A stretch of DNA of 64,000 bases from Bryobacteraceae bacterium (GTDB lineage: Bacteria; Acidobacteriota; Terriglobia; Bryobacterales; Bryobacteraceae): contig JAHDVK010000006.1 in the NCBI GenBank assembly GCA_023384675.1, positions 124,001 through 188,000 of the forward strand, written 5' to 3'. A program made the position numbers and the translations under genes. The notes beneath the pieces are model-generated. The model was not told the origin of the DNA. It was given only the letters and a program-made list of their open reading frames with translations, and searched no databases. Of this stretch, positions 1 to 8,310 are shown piece after piece. The number at the start of each line of letters is the position of its first letter. Within the stretch, counting starts at the first letter, position 1.

Positions 1-304
1 GTTGGGAGTTGATCTTCTCGCCGAACCAGCGCACGCCCGTGTCCCAATCGTCGCGCCCGGTCAGAAGGCAGGCGCGGCTGGGCGTACAGATCGGGTTCGT
101 GACGTAGGCATTGGTAAACGTGACACCTTGCTTCACCAGGCGATCCAGCGCGGGGGTTTGAATAGCCGAATTCCCCAACGCGCTGATGGTGTCGAAGCGC
201 TGGTCGTCCGCAACGATCAACAGAATGTTGGGACGGGCCGCGGCACGCAGGGGTGCGAGGCCGGCGAGTCCGCTCAACAGGAGCGAACGCCGGTTGAATA
301 ACAC
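1..304 (-). CDS. Sulfatase, partial (C-terminus outside window)
   Basis: This is the first ~101 residues of a type I sulfatase, which hydrolyses sulfate esters; the substrate cannot be told from this fragment. It starts at GTG (304-302) behind an AAGGA ribosome site 7 bases upstream. The N-terminus reads MLFNRRSLLLSG, a twin-arginine-like export signal. The sulfatase fold entry PNILLIVADDQR follows at about residues 25-36, with the metal-binding Asp33/Asp34. The activation motif C-T-P-S-R has Cys73 as the residue normally converted to formylglycine. The reading frame runs off the left edge. It lies 63 bases downstream of the dehydrogenase gene on the same strand and may be co-transcribed with it. 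Confidence 0.9.
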   Translation of the reverse strand, partial: MLFNRRSLLLSGLAGLAPLRAAARPNILLIVADDQRFDTISALGNSAIQTPALDRLVKQGVTFTNAYVTNPICTPSRACLLTGRDDWDTGVRWFGEKINSQ

Positions 305-367
305 TGGCACATCCTTAATTCAATCAGATTGGGAGCCAGGATTCCACCCTGGCCCGAGCCGCGCAAG

Positions 368-1927
368 TTAACCGGTCTTCTCGGCGATCGACTTGGCCTG
401 AACGAACCAGAACAGGTAATCCGGGCCTCCGGCTTTCGAGTCGGTACCGGACATGTTGAAACCGCCGAAGGGATGCGCGCCCACCATGGCGCCGGTACAC
501 TTGCGATTCAGGTACAGGTTGCCAACGTGAAAACGGTCCGCCGCGAGGCGCAGGCGCTCGGGGTCGCGGGTGTAGGCCGCACCGGTGAGGCCGTATTCGC
601 TGTCGTTGGCGAGTTCGAGGGCGTGTTCGAAATCGCGCGCCGGGGTGACGGCGAGCACGGGCCCGAAGATCTCCTCCTGGAAGATGCGGGCCGAGGGCGG
701 CACGTCGGCGATGATGGTGGGCTCGATGTAGAAGCCCTCGCCGGGCGCGGCGGCGCCGCCGGCAAGAAGGCGGCCTTCCTCCTTGCCGATCTCGATGTAC
801 TTGAGGATCGACTTGCGGGAGCGCTCGTTGATGACGGGGCCCATGTCATTCGCCGGATCATCGGCAGGGCCGATGCGCAGCACCCGGGTGCGCTCCACGA
901 TTTCGTCAAGGAACGCGCCGTACACCTTTTCATGGAGGATCAGCCGGGAACATGCCGAGCACTTCTGGCCCTGGTAGCCGAAGGCGGAAGCGACAACGCC
1001 CGCGGCGGCGGCATCGAGATCGGCGTCGTCGTTGACGATGATCGCGTCCTTGCCGCCCATTTCGGCGATCACGCGCTTGATCCAGATCTGGCCGGGCTGC
1101 GTTTTGGCGGCGCGCTCGTTGATGCGCAGGCCCACTTCTCGGGAGCCGGTGAAAGAAATGAAGCGCGTACGGTGATGGTCCACCAGCAGGTCACCCACTT
1201 CCGCACCGCTGCCGACCATCATCGTGAAGCTTTCGGGCGGGAAGCCGGCTTCGTCGAGAACTTCGGCAAACTTGGCGGCGATGGTGGGCGTGTCGCTGGA
1301 AGGCTTCACCACGACGGTGTTGCCGCTCACCAGGGCGGCGGTGGTCATGCCCACCAGGATGGCGAGCGGGAAGTTCCAGGGTGGAATCACGACACCCACG
1401 CCGAGCGGCAAATAGCGCAAGGTATTGCGTTCGCCGGGCAACTGGACGAGGGGCTCGGGATCGTCGAGCCGCAACATCAGCAGTGCGTAATAGTCACAGA
1501 AGTCGATGGCCTCGGAGACATCGGCTTCAGCTTCGATCCAGGACTTGCCGGCCTCGAGGACGAGCCAGGCGTTGAACTCGAACTTGCGGCGCCGAAGGAT
1601 CTGGGCGGCGCGGCGCAGCATTTCCACGCGGGTGGTGGCCGGCGTGGCGGCCCATACGTGGAAGTACGTGTTTGCGCTGTTGACCGCCTCGGCGGCGAGC
1701 GCGGCGGTGGCCTTATGATGACGGCCAACGACCTCATTGGGATAGGAGGGATTGATGGAGTCGAGCAGGCTCTCCGTCCGGTGGCGTTCCTGGCCGAGAC
1801 GCAGATCATACTCACGGCCAAAATGAGAGCGCACGAGCGCCAGCGCCTCGCGCATGGCGGCGGCGTTGGCGGGATCGGAGAAGTCGGCGTACGGCTCGTT
1901 GCGGAAGTCAGTGAGCCGGATAGACAC
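368..1927 (-). CDS. pruA: L-glutamate gamma-semialdehyde dehydrogenase (P5C dehydrogenase)
   Basis: This 519-residue aldehyde dehydrogenase oxidises glutamate-5-semialdehyde (from proline or arginine breakdown) to glutamate with NAD+. The length matches the stand-alone RocA/PruA type. Visible motifs are the cofactor loop [12 protein letters not shown], the catalytic base E289 in EMGGKD and the nucleophile C323 in GQKCSAC. The 34-residue distance between E289 and C323 is the normal ALDH spacing. The start is GTG at 1927, preceded by GAAGGG about 8 bases upstream and lying only 5 bases after the YtxH gene, so the two are probably one operon. No proline dehydrogenase is visible nearby. Assignment to P5C rather than another aldehyde rests on overall family resemblance. 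Confidence 0.88.
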   Translation of the reverse strand: MSIRLTDFRNEPYADFSDPANAAAMREALALVRSHFGREYDLRLGQERHRTESLLDSINPSYPNEVVGRHHKATAALAAEAVNSANTYFHVWAATPATTRVEMLRRAAQILRRRKFEFNAWLVLEAGKSWIEAEADVSEAIDFCDYYALLMLRLDDPEPLVQLPGERNTLRYLPLGVGVVIPPWNFPLAILVGMTTAALVSGNTVVVKPSSDTPTIAAKFAEVLDEAGFPPESFTMMVGSGAEVGDLLVDHHRTRFISFTGSREVGLRINERAAKTQPGQIWIKRVIAEMGGKDAIIVNDDADLDAAAAGVVASAFGYQGQKCSACSRLILHEKVYGAFLDEIVERTRVLRIGPADDPANDMGPVINERSRKSILKYIEIGKEEGRLLAGGAAAPGEGFYIEPTIIADVPPSARIFQEEIFGPVLAVTPARDFEHALELANDSEYGLTGAAYTRDPERLRLAADRFHVGNLYLNRKCTGAMVGAHPFGGFNMSGTDSKAGGPDYLFWFVQAKSIAEKTG

Positions 1928-1932
1928 GGGCG

Positions 1933-2193
1933 CTACCCTTCGACCAGCTTCTTACCGCGTTCAAACAGATCGGCTGCCTCATCGGCGAGATGGCGGCCTT
2001 TTTCCATGTACTCCTTGCCGAGTTCGATGGCATCGCGGCCGGCTTCGGCGAGCGACTCGCGGCCGCGCGAAGCCTGGCGGCCGATGGCGCGACGGGTCTC
2101 CTCGCCGGAGGCAGGCGCGAACAGGAGCGCGATGGTGGCGCCCAAGGCGGCCCCCGCGACGAACCAAAGAGCTTTGCTGCTGTTATCTTGCAT
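1933..2193 (-). CDS. YtxH-like small membrane-anchored protein
   Basis: This 86-residue protein has an N-terminal hydrophobic helix at about residues 9-27 (FVAGAALGATIALLFAP) followed by a charged, probably helical tail. The pattern GAxxGAxxALLFAPxSGEETR is the hallmark of the YtxH family, general-stress-associated envelope proteins of unknown biochemical role. It is the first gene of a likely two-gene unit with the semialdehyde dehydrogenase and diverges from the DUF2007 gene across 67 bases. Confidence 0.8.
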   Translation of the reverse strand: MQDNSSKALWFVAGAALGATIALLFAPASGEETRRAIGRQASRGRESLAEAGRDAIELGKEYMEKGRHLADEAADLFERGKKLVEG

Positions 2194-2260
2194 GGAATTC
2201 TAACTCCCCACGCGATATTCTATCCAACACGGGGACCCGTGCGCCTGAAGAGATCGAATT

Positions 2261-2527
2261 ATGGAACAAGAAAACCAAGACCCTGGACTCGAAATGGTGC
2301 CGTTAACGGACGGCGAGCTGGAGATCGCTGTCTCAGACCTGGAAGCAGCTTCGCTGAAGAGCCTTCTGGCGACCGCGGACATTGAGGCCGTAATCGTGGG
2401 CGCAAGTCCGCTGCCGAACCTGCCCAACCAAATTCATGTGCCCGCGGGCCGGCTGCAGGAGGCCATCGAACTGGTGCGCGAGGCACGCGAAACGGGAGCG
2501 GCGCTGGAGGCTGAGAGCGAGGAGTAG
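2261..2527 (+). CDS. DUF2007-type small protein
   Basis: This 88-residue soluble protein resembles the DUF2007 family (annotated only as putative signal-transducing protein). It has the typical core: a segment that grabs an input value (LEAASLKSLLATADIEAVIVG) and then a PNQIHVPAGRLQEAIELV stretch, consistent with a small alpha/beta fold. There is no signal peptide. It stands alone and diverges from the YtxH gene. The function of the family is not established. Confidence 0.65.
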   Translation: MEQENQDPGLEMVPLTDGELEIAVSDLEAASLKSLLATADIEAVIVGASPLPNLPNQIHVPAGRLQEAIELVREARETGAALEAESEE

Positions 2528-2700
2528 AGAGCGGGCTCATCCTCGGCCGATGGGTTGGCCGGCGAATGATGCGGCCCACAAGCTCGTGGCCCCGCCTTAG
2601 CGGGTCTGGAGACAATTCGGGATCCGCCGCATGCGTCTTCCCATGAATCCGGCGGCTTCCGCGGGAAGTCACAGGTGACCGGTCGCATTCCGGGCGCGCA

Positions 2701-5226
2701 CTAAAAGGGTTCGAGGCGGAGACCGGCTCGGCGGGTGAGGCGGGTTTCAAGCGAGATCCGTAAGCCGTCGGTCCTGAGGGTGATCAGGCCGTCTCGGCCG
2801 GTTTGCAGTACCATCGCGGAATTGGCGTTGAGGGTTTCCACTACGCGGGCGGCGGGCATACCGTGAGGGTTGTCGCGCCCCACTGAAATGAGCGCGAAGG
2901 CAGGGCGCACGGCTTCGAGAAAGTCAGCGCGTGAACTGCGCCGGCTGCCGTGGTGGGCCACCTTGAGGACATCGGCCCGTTCGAGAAATCCGTCCTCGAG
3001 CAGGAGCCGTTCGGTGAGCGGCTCGGCGTCTGCGGTGAGCAGCAAGGAATGACGTCCGTAGCGTACGCGGAGAATGAGGCAGTCGTCGTTGGGGCGGCGT
3101 GAGAGGTATTCGGGCAGGGGGTGGGGCGCAAGGGTTTCAAATCGTGCGCCGCCCCATGCAAAGTTATCGCCCTGACGGAACTGGCGGAGGCGCACGCCGA
3201 GGCGCGCGGCTTGTGCGCGAAGGCGGTCCCATTCAGGGGAGGGCTGCTGCTCACCGGTCCACAACTCGGCCGGGCGGAAAGCATCCAGGATGGCGGGGGC
3301 GCCTCCGGCGTGATCCTGGTGCAGATGAGAAAGGGCAAGCACGTCGAGCCGCCGGATGCCGCGCGACCACAAGTAGGGGGCGACGACGTCCTCGCCAATG
3401 TCGAGCCGCGGCGGCGCGGCGATGCCCCAGGCGGGCAGGCCGCCGGCGTCGAGCAGCAGGGTTTGTCCATTTGGTGTGGCAAGAAAAAGACTTTCGCCCT
3501 GCCCGACATCGATCATCGTCAGCTCGAGGGTGCCGCGTTGCAGCCTGGGCGCAAACGGATGCAGGACGATGGCGGCAAGGGCGGCAGCGGCGGCGAGAGC
3601 GGGCACCCAACTCCAGCGGCCGGGATGCCGCAGTGCGATCGCGGCGAGGAGGAGCGCACCGCCGAAGGCCAGGGCAAGCCAGAGGGGCGGGTCCGGAACA
3701 CGCCAGGCTGGCTCCCAACGGGCATGCAAAGCAACGATCCACTCTGAGACCTTCAGCAACCCGCTGGCGGCGTGTGCGGCCCATATCCAATTAAAAAGAA
3801 CCGCAGCGAACCCGAAGGGGATGGCGAGCGTGATCAACGGCGTGGCGAAGACGTTGGCGCTGAGTCCGGACAGCGAGACGCGGTGGAAGTAGAAGACCAT
3901 CGGCAACACCAGAGCCAGTTGCACGGCGGCTGAGACGAGAAAAAGATCCCAGGCAAACGCGGCGGTTCGCAGGGGCCAGGCGACGATGCGCCGAGCGGCC
4001 ACGGGGGAGAGCGGCAGCGAGTATTCCACGAGTTCGGCAAGAGTCCGCAGGCGGGTGACTATACGGGAGACCTGGTCGTTGCCGGCCGCGGGCTGGCGGA
4101 TGCGGCCCAGGCGGGTCAGAGCGGCGTGCAGCGGGCCGCTGGTCCGGTTCAACAGGGGAACAGCCAGAACGGCGATGGCGGTGACAGCGAGGAACGAGAG
4201 TTGGAAGCTGGCTTCGAACAGTTGCCAGGGATCCAGCAGGAGAAAGACCAGGGCAACGGCGGCGACCACATTCGTGAGGCGCGGGCGGCGGTACCAGCAG
4301 CGGGCCGCGACAAAGAGCGAGAAACCGGCGGCAGAACGGAGTACGGGGGGATCAGCGCTAGCCACGAGGGCGTAAAGCCAAGCGGCCATCACGGCGGCCG
4401 CCAGCACCCAGGCTTCACCCCAGCGCAAGAAACGCCACCAGAGCAGAAAGAGGCCTGCAACGAAGCTGATGTGGCTGCCCGAGATGACGAGAGCGTGGTA
4501 GGTGCCCGTACGGCGAAAGTCCTCCACCCAGACGCGCTGGATCTCGGAGTTGTCGCCCACGAGCAGGCCTTTCATCATGCCACGGTGGTAAGGCTGGGCG
4601 GCGTAGAGTGTGTCGAGGCGGGCCAGCGAACGTTGGCGCAGACGGAAGATGAAGGCTGCGGGCGCGGAGCCGCAGTGGCCCGCCAGCTCCTGGATGGCCG
4701 GCCTGGGGGATAGAGTGGCCTGCCAGTGGACGCCGCGGGCGGCGAGGTAGGCAGCGTAATCGAAGCTGCCGGGGTTTTCAAAGTTCCGGGGCTCGCGGAC
4801 GCGGGCGGTGAAAGAGAGGCGGCGGCCATAGTCGACGAGCGGGGCGGCGGGATGCCGGTCCCCGCCGGAAAGCGCGACGCGCAGGCGGACGCCGGGTTCG
4901 GTTTCGAAAACGAACCAGCGGCGGTCCGGGGGGCCGGACAAGGGGCGGACGACGCAGCCGGCGAGTGTCTGCTCCTGGTCCGGCACAAGTGAGGAGGGTG
5001 GAGGAACAGGCCGATGAATGGAGGCAAGCCAGCCGCCGAGCGGAAGGAAGGCGAGGGCGAAAACGGCGGCGGCGGCGCGAGGGCGCGCACGGCGGTAGAT
5101 GACAAAGGCAAGCGCGGCCAGGGCAAGCGCGGCCGCAGGACCATCCCACCACAAAAAGGTAACGGCACGGCCGGCGGCGATTCCCGCGGCGAGTCCGCAG
5201 ACCGGGAGCAAGAGGGGTTCCCGCAT
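2701..5226 (-). CDS. comEC: ComEC/Rec2-type DNA uptake channel
   Basis: This 841-residue inner-membrane protein should carry single-stranded DNA across the cytoplasmic membrane during natural transformation. Order of parts: an N-terminal hydrophobic region with a DUF4131-like segment (about residues 1-190), the polytopic Competence domain (about 200-540, including the typical HALVISGSH motif), then a C-terminal metallo-beta-lactamase-like domain (about 565-800). The last has the metal-binding HLHQDHAGG, AHHGSRRSS and NPHG motifs, with GQGESLFL at its start. The full three-part ComEC layout is kept. No other competence gene is seen in the window; comEA and the pilus genes would have to lie elsewhere. 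Confidence 0.92.
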   Translation of the reverse strand: MREPLLLPVCGLAAGIAAGRAVTFLWWDGPAAALALAALAFVIYRRARPRAAAAVFALAFLPLGGWLASIHRPVPPPSSLVPDQEQTLAGCVVRPLSGPPDRRWFVFETEPGVRLRVALSGGDRHPAAPLVDYGRRLSFTARVREPRNFENPGSFDYAAYLAARGVHWQATLSPRPAIQELAGHCGSAPAAFIFRLRQRSLARLDTLYAAQPYHRGMMKGLLVGDNSEIQRVWVEDFRRTGTYHALVISGSHISFVAGLFLLWWRFLRWGEAWVLAAAVMAAWLYALVASADPPVLRSAAGFSLFVAARCWYRRPRLTNVVAAVALVFLLLDPWQLFEASFQLSFLAVTAIAVLAVPLLNRTSGPLHAALTRLGRIRQPAAGNDQVSRIVTRLRTLAELVEYSLPLSPVAARRIVAWPLRTAAFAWDLFLVSAAVQLALVLPMVFYFHRVSLSGLSANVFATPLITLAIPFGFAAVLFNWIWAAHAASGLLKVSEWIVALHARWEPAWRVPDPPLWLALAFGGALLLAAIALRHPGRWSWVPALAAAAALAAIVLHPFAPRLQRGTLELTMIDVGQGESLFLATPNGQTLLLDAGGLPAWGIAAPPRLDIGEDVVAPYLWSRGIRRLDVLALSHLHQDHAGGAPAILDAFRPAELWTGEQQPSPEWDRLRAQAARLGVRLRQFRQGDNFAWGGARFETLAPHPLPEYLSRRPNDDCLILRVRYGRHSLLLTADAEPLTERLLLEDGFLERADVLKVAHHGSRRSSRADFLEAVRPAFALISVGRDNPHGMPAARVVETLNANSAMVLQTGRDGLITLRTDGLRISLETRLTRRAGLRLEPF

Positions 5227-5274
5227 TCTCGTGACGCTCTTCCTGATGGAAGTGTCCGCGAAGCGGATTTTTTC

Positions 5275-5445
5275 TCACCCGGTGAGGTCTTCGAAGTCTT
5301 TTTTCTTGTGCTTGGGGGGCTTGCGGGTGGCCGGAGGAATTGGCCGGGAAGGGGGCGCCACGCCCAGCTTGGCGCGGGCTTCGCGGCGCGCCGCCTTGGG
5401 TTTGTCAGTGGGGATGACGATCTTTTCGGTCTTCCTGGCTGCCAT
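5275..5445 (-). CDS. Small basic hypothetical protein
   Basis: This 56-residue protein is very rich in Lys, Arg and Pro. The ATG at 5445 follows a purine-rich AAGGAAGGA stretch about 11 bases upstream. It ends 48 bases before the comEC start on the same strand. There is no membrane segment or known motif; the composition would suit nucleic-acid binding but that is only an inference. I do not recognise a family. Confidence 0.45.
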   Translation of the reverse strand: MAARKTEKIVIPTDKPKAARREARAKLGVAPPSRPIPPATRKPPKHKKKDFEDLTG

Positions 5446-5463
5446 GTGCGGGTCGATCCTTCC

Positions 5464-5493
5464 TTGACGCCCGTTTTCATCCGTTCCTACAAT
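5464..5493 (+). promoter_or_regulatory. Sigma-70-type promoter for tatA
   Basis: TTGACG at 5464-5469 and TACAAT at 5488-5493 with an 18-base spacer form a good housekeeping promoter. Transcription would start near 5500, about 20 bases before the tatA TTG start codon. Confidence 0.65.
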
Positions 5494-5521
5494 GATAGAG
5501 AAGGTTAAGGAGGCCTGAGCA

Positions 5522-5692
5522 TTGCGGTCCATTGGCCCGATGGAATTAGTTGTGATCCTGGCGGTGGCTCTTCTGCTGTTTGGCGGCAAGAAGATCCCGG
5601 AACTCGCGAAAGGCCTCGGTGAAGGAATCAAGAACTTCAAGACGGCTCTGAAAAACGAGGAGAAGGCGGAAGAAGAGAAGAAGCAGGCCTGA
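5522..5692 (+). CDS. tatA: Twin-arginine translocase subunit TatA/TatE
   Basis: This 56-residue TatA-type protein helps form the pore that exports folded proteins carrying twin-arginine signals. One N-terminal membrane helix ([15 protein letters not shown]) is followed by the hinge and amphipathic helix [18 protein letters not shown] and a short Lys/Glu tail, the exact TatA layout. The best start is TTG at 5522, which sits 8 bases after a perfect AAGGAGG at 5507-5513; the internal ATG at 5540 is too far away. tatB and tatC are not adjacent. Several proteins in this window carry twin-arginine signals and could be its clients. Confidence 0.9.
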   Translation: MRSIGPMELVVILAVALLLFGGKKIPELAKGLGEGIKNFKTALKNEEKAEEEKKQA

Positions 5693-5774
5693 GGGCTTGC
5701 CCCGACTTCGACTCGCGCCGCCGGCACTTTGGGCGGCGACCCAAACCGAAGCGCCAAACCTGAAACTCAATAAT

Positions 5775-5804
5775 AAAGCCCCGCGCCACCCGGCGCGGGG
5801 CTTT
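5775..5804. terminator. Bidirectional rho-independent terminator
   Basis: A 13-base perfect inverted repeat (AAAGCCCCGCGCC / GGCGCGGGGCTTT) has a 4-base ACCC loop. It lies between the convergent tatA and HU genes and carries A and T runs at both ends, so it can serve both strands. Confidence 0.85.
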
Positions 5805-5837
5805 CGCATTCAACCCAACAGAAGCGAGACCCGCCGG

Positions 5838-6146
5838 CTATTTCTTGACCTTGGGCGGCACGATGGCGTCCTTGAGGGACTTCGCCAGCGTGAGCTTAAC
5901 GACCTTCTTGGCGGGGATCTTGATGGTGGCGCCGGTAGCGGGATTGCGGCCCGTGCGCGCCTTACGCTCCACCTTCTTCAACCGGCCGATGCCCGGCAGG
6001 ATGAAGAGCCCGTTCTTCTTCGTTTCGCGGATCGCGAGTTCCACCAGTTTCTCGACGACCGCTTTGGCCTGCTTGTTGGAGATCTCGCAAGCGGCGGCCA
6101 GTTCCTTGAGGACCTGAGTCTGAGTCAGCTTTTTCACTTCGGCCAT
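5838..6146 (-). CDS. HU/IHF-family nucleoid DNA-binding protein
   Basis: This 102-residue histone-like protein bends and compacts DNA as a dimer. It shows the HU core, with an N-terminal helical part (TQTQVLKELAAACEISNKQAKAVV is the helix-turn-helix-like dimer body), then GLFILPGIGRLKK and the DNA-binding beta-arm around R-N-P-A-T-G. The C-terminus is Lys-rich. ATG at 6146 is chosen over an upstream in-frame start because AAGGAGG lies 5 bases before it. It converges on tatA with a shared terminator. It cannot be told apart from IHF-like paralogues by sequence alone. Confidence 0.92.
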   Translation of the reverse strand: MAEVKKLTQTQVLKELAAACEISNKQAKAVVEKLVELAIRETKKNGLFILPGIGRLKKVERKARTGRNPATGATIKIPAKKVVKLTLAKSLKDAIVPPKVKK

Positions 6147-6430
6147 AACGCCTCCTTGGACTACTTCGATCGGAGCGCGCTTTCCACCGGCCGCACCGGA
6201 ACAGAATGAGCGTCTCACGATTCAAACAGAAACTGCCTAAGATGTTCGACAGTCACGTTGCAGACTCATCATACGGGATGAAAACGGCCCTTGTAAAGAG
6301 GAAAGTGGGGCAAAAGCGCGATTTTCGCCCATTTTTGCACCCAAAACGGGTTCCAGGCGTGTTAGGATGCGTTTTTGAGCGCAAAATGTCCTTCTCCGCT
6401 CACGGCGCCCATGCTCACGAGGCCGGCAAA

Positions 6431-6943
6431 ATGACTCAAGCAGAATCGCGGCTGGAAGCCGCTCTGCTCAAGTTGTACGACCTGCACGCCGCTGGCCTGT
6501 TGCGTTTCGCGCGCGCCTGCACGCACGAGCCGGGTGCTGCCGAGGAGGCGGTGCAGCAGGTGTTTCTCGACCTGCTGGCGGAGTGGCGGCGAGGCGTGCA
6601 GGTGGCACGGACCGGGGAGTGGCTTTACCGGGGCATCCGGCACTATTTTGTCGTCACCGGGCAGCACGCAGAAGAACAGGAGCAAGCTGAGAGCGCGTGG
6701 CAGCGGGAGCGAGCGGACGCGCCAGCGCCAGATCTCGAAGCCCCGGTCCGGCAGCGCGAGGTGCGGCGGAAACTGCTGCGCATCTCCTCCCCCCGCGAAT
6801 ACGAGATTCTTCTTCTCCGCACCGAAGGGTTTAGCTACGGAGAGATCGCCTGCATCCTTGAAATCCACCCGGGCACCGTTGCCAGCACTCTCTCGCGCGC
6901 CTTACGCAAAGTGAAGCAGGAGTTCCGGAGGGATTTCGGATGA
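6431..6943 (+). CDS. ECF-type RNA polymerase sigma factor
   Basis: This 170-residue sigma-70-family protein has region 2 at about residues 15-75 (FARACTHEPGAAEEAVQQVFLDLL) and region 4 at about 115-165 (FSYGEIACILEIHPGTVAS helix-turn-helix). The linker between them is short, as in extracytoplasmic-function factors. The ATG at 6431 gives the normal family length; upstream in-frame starts (6206, 6386) would add a tail with no similarity to the family. The gene overlaps the downstream zinc anti-sigma gene by 4 bases, which supports a matched sigma/anti-sigma pair. Confidence 0.85.
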   Translation: MTQAESRLEAALLKLYDLHAAGLLRFARACTHEPGAAEEAVQQVFLDLLAEWRRGVQVARTGEWLYRGIRHYFVVTGQHAEEQEQAESAWQRERADAPAPDLEAPVRQREVRRKLLRISSPREYEILLLRTEGFSYGEIACILEIHPGTVASTLSRALRKVKQEFRRDFG

Positions 6944-7359
6944 CCATCCGCTGGTGGGAAGCGTGGCTCCACCCCACGCCGGGGGTCTTGTTGCGCTACG
7001 CGGACAAGTCGCTCCCGGACGCTCAGGCGGAGAGCGTGCATCTTCACGTGGCGAACTGCGTTCGTTGTCGGGCAGAACTCGAGCTGCATGATGAGGCGAT
7101 GCGGTGGCTCTCCACGACGCTCCCAAAATATGAGGCACAGCCACTGGCGGCGATCCGGGAGCGGCTGATCGCGGAGATCCGCGCGCCCCGGCCACTCGCA
7201 GCCGCGGCGGGTGCATGCGCCAGAGAGTGCCTTGGGCCGTGGTCGTTCACGGAAATGGCGCGCCGGCTGCGGCGCTTTCGGGGCGGGTCGCCGCCGGCGG
7301 CCGAGGTCGCAGGTCCGATGCTGGCGTCGTTTCTGGGGCGGAAGGCGATCACTGGCTAA
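6940..7359 (+). CDS. Zinc-binding anti-sigma factor (ZAS type)
   Basis: This 139-residue protein has a His36-x3-Cys40-x2-Cys43 motif (HVANCVRC), the signature of zinc anti-sigma domains that hold an ECF sigma factor inactive. It starts inside the end of the sigma gene (ATGA overlap), so translation is probably coupled. Unlike many relatives it shows no convincing membrane helix after the zinc domain. It therefore looks soluble, and the signal may arrive through a partner; the polytopic protein encoded 3 bases downstream is a candidate. That link is inference. Confidence 0.75.
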   Translation: MTIRWWEAWLHPTPGVLLRYADKSLPDAQAESVHLHVANCVRCRAELELHDEAMRWLSTTLPKYEAQPLAAIRERLIAEIRAPRPLAAAAGACARECLGPWSFTEMARRLRRFRGGSPPAAEVAGPMLASFLGRKAITG

Positions 7360-7362
7360 GGA

Positions 7363-8310
7363 TTGGCTAAAGTCATAAACTTCTATATCAAGACCCGCAT
7401 GCTTTCCGATCCGCTCGCCCGCTTGAGGCCAAAGTCCCTTTCCGCATGGATCCTGGCTTTAGCGGCACTGCACGTCGCGGCAGGAGTGGTGTTGTGGGTG
7501 GCGTGGCGGCTGGGCGGGCCGTTCGAACCAGTGCAGTGGTACTTCGACGGACCCGGTGCGCTGGCGCTGCTGGGCTTTGCACTGGCAGAGACGGCGCTGG
7601 CTGCCTACGCGTGGAGTTCGTTCACCTGGGATCAGCCGATGTGGGCCGCCTGGGGTAGCCTCACGCTGGGCGGCGCAGTGCGAACGGCCGGTGTGGTGAT
7701 CGCCCATATCCTGACGGCCCGGACCTGGTTGAATCCAATCCCCGCCTGGAACGGGCGCGAGCCGCTGCATGAGATCGGCCTCATGTTGACCGGCCCGGGT
7801 CATGTGTTGTTCGTGCTGCTGGCTATGGGCATCGCGTTCCAGGTGTACTGGTCCGAGGGCTGGCGGGCGCGCCTCCGATGGGTGGACTGGGCGATCATCG
7901 GCGCGGTGGGCGTGTATGTGGCCCGGCAGGTTTGGGAGTTGCTGTTCCTGTACCGCGAGGAGTTCCTGCGCGAACCCTGGAAGGTTGTGAACTGGGTGAC
8001 CGATCCGCTGATCTTCCTGTCGTTGTGCCTGGCGCTACTGTTGTACCGGATGAGCGGCGGCTTCCGCCACGGCGGGCTCGTCGGCCGCTGCTGGGCCATG
8101 TACGCCGCCGGGCTATTCTTCTCTTCTGGCGGCGACATGGGGATGTGGCTCGTCTATTCGGGCCGGCTCACGTGGGACCAGGCTTCGCTGATCACTTGGT
8201 ACATCTGGTATCCGGCGGCGGCAGCGTACGCGGCGGGGCCGGCGCTGCAGGTGGAGGCCGTGCTGGCGGTACGGCGGGCGTGGGCGGCGGCGCTCAACGC
8301 GCCTCGCTGA
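7363..8310 (+). CDS. Polytopic membrane protein of unknown function
   Basis: This protein of about 315 residues has roughly seven or eight hydrophobic segments and a Trp-rich sequence. The start is uncertain: TTG at 7363 lies 3 bases after the anti-sigma stop, whereas ATG at 7399 lacks a clear ribosome site. I do not recognise the family. Its place as third gene of the sigma/anti-sigma cluster suggests a sensory or regulated role at the membrane, without direct proof. Its 3' end overlaps the convergent transporter gene by 17 bases. Confidence 0.6.
   Translation: MAKVINFYIKTRMLSDPLARLRPKSLSAWILALAALHVAAGVVLWVAWRLGGPFEPVQWYFDGPGALALLGFALAETALAAYAWSSFTWDQPMWAAWGSLTLGGAVRTAGVVIAHILTARTWLNPIPAWNGREPLHEIGLMLTGPGHVLFVLLAMGIAFQVYWSEGWRARLRWVDWAIIGAVGVYVARQVWELLFLYREEFLREPWKVVNWVTDPLIFLSLCLALLLYRMSGGFRHGGLVGRCWAMYAAGLFFSSGGDMGMWLVYSGRLTWDQASLITWYIWYPAAAAYAAGPALQVEAVLAVRRAWAAALNAPR

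Noticed and set aside
329-2203. A 624-codon plus-strand frame
   Set aside because: It lies opposite the aldehyde dehydrogenase, whose catalytic Glu289 and Cys323 are correctly spaced on the minus strand.
2528-2700. Possible small gene or RNA between the DUF2007 gene and comEC
   Set aside because: No frame with a ribosome site and no stable hairpin followed by T residues was seen; only imperfect GC-rich complementarities.
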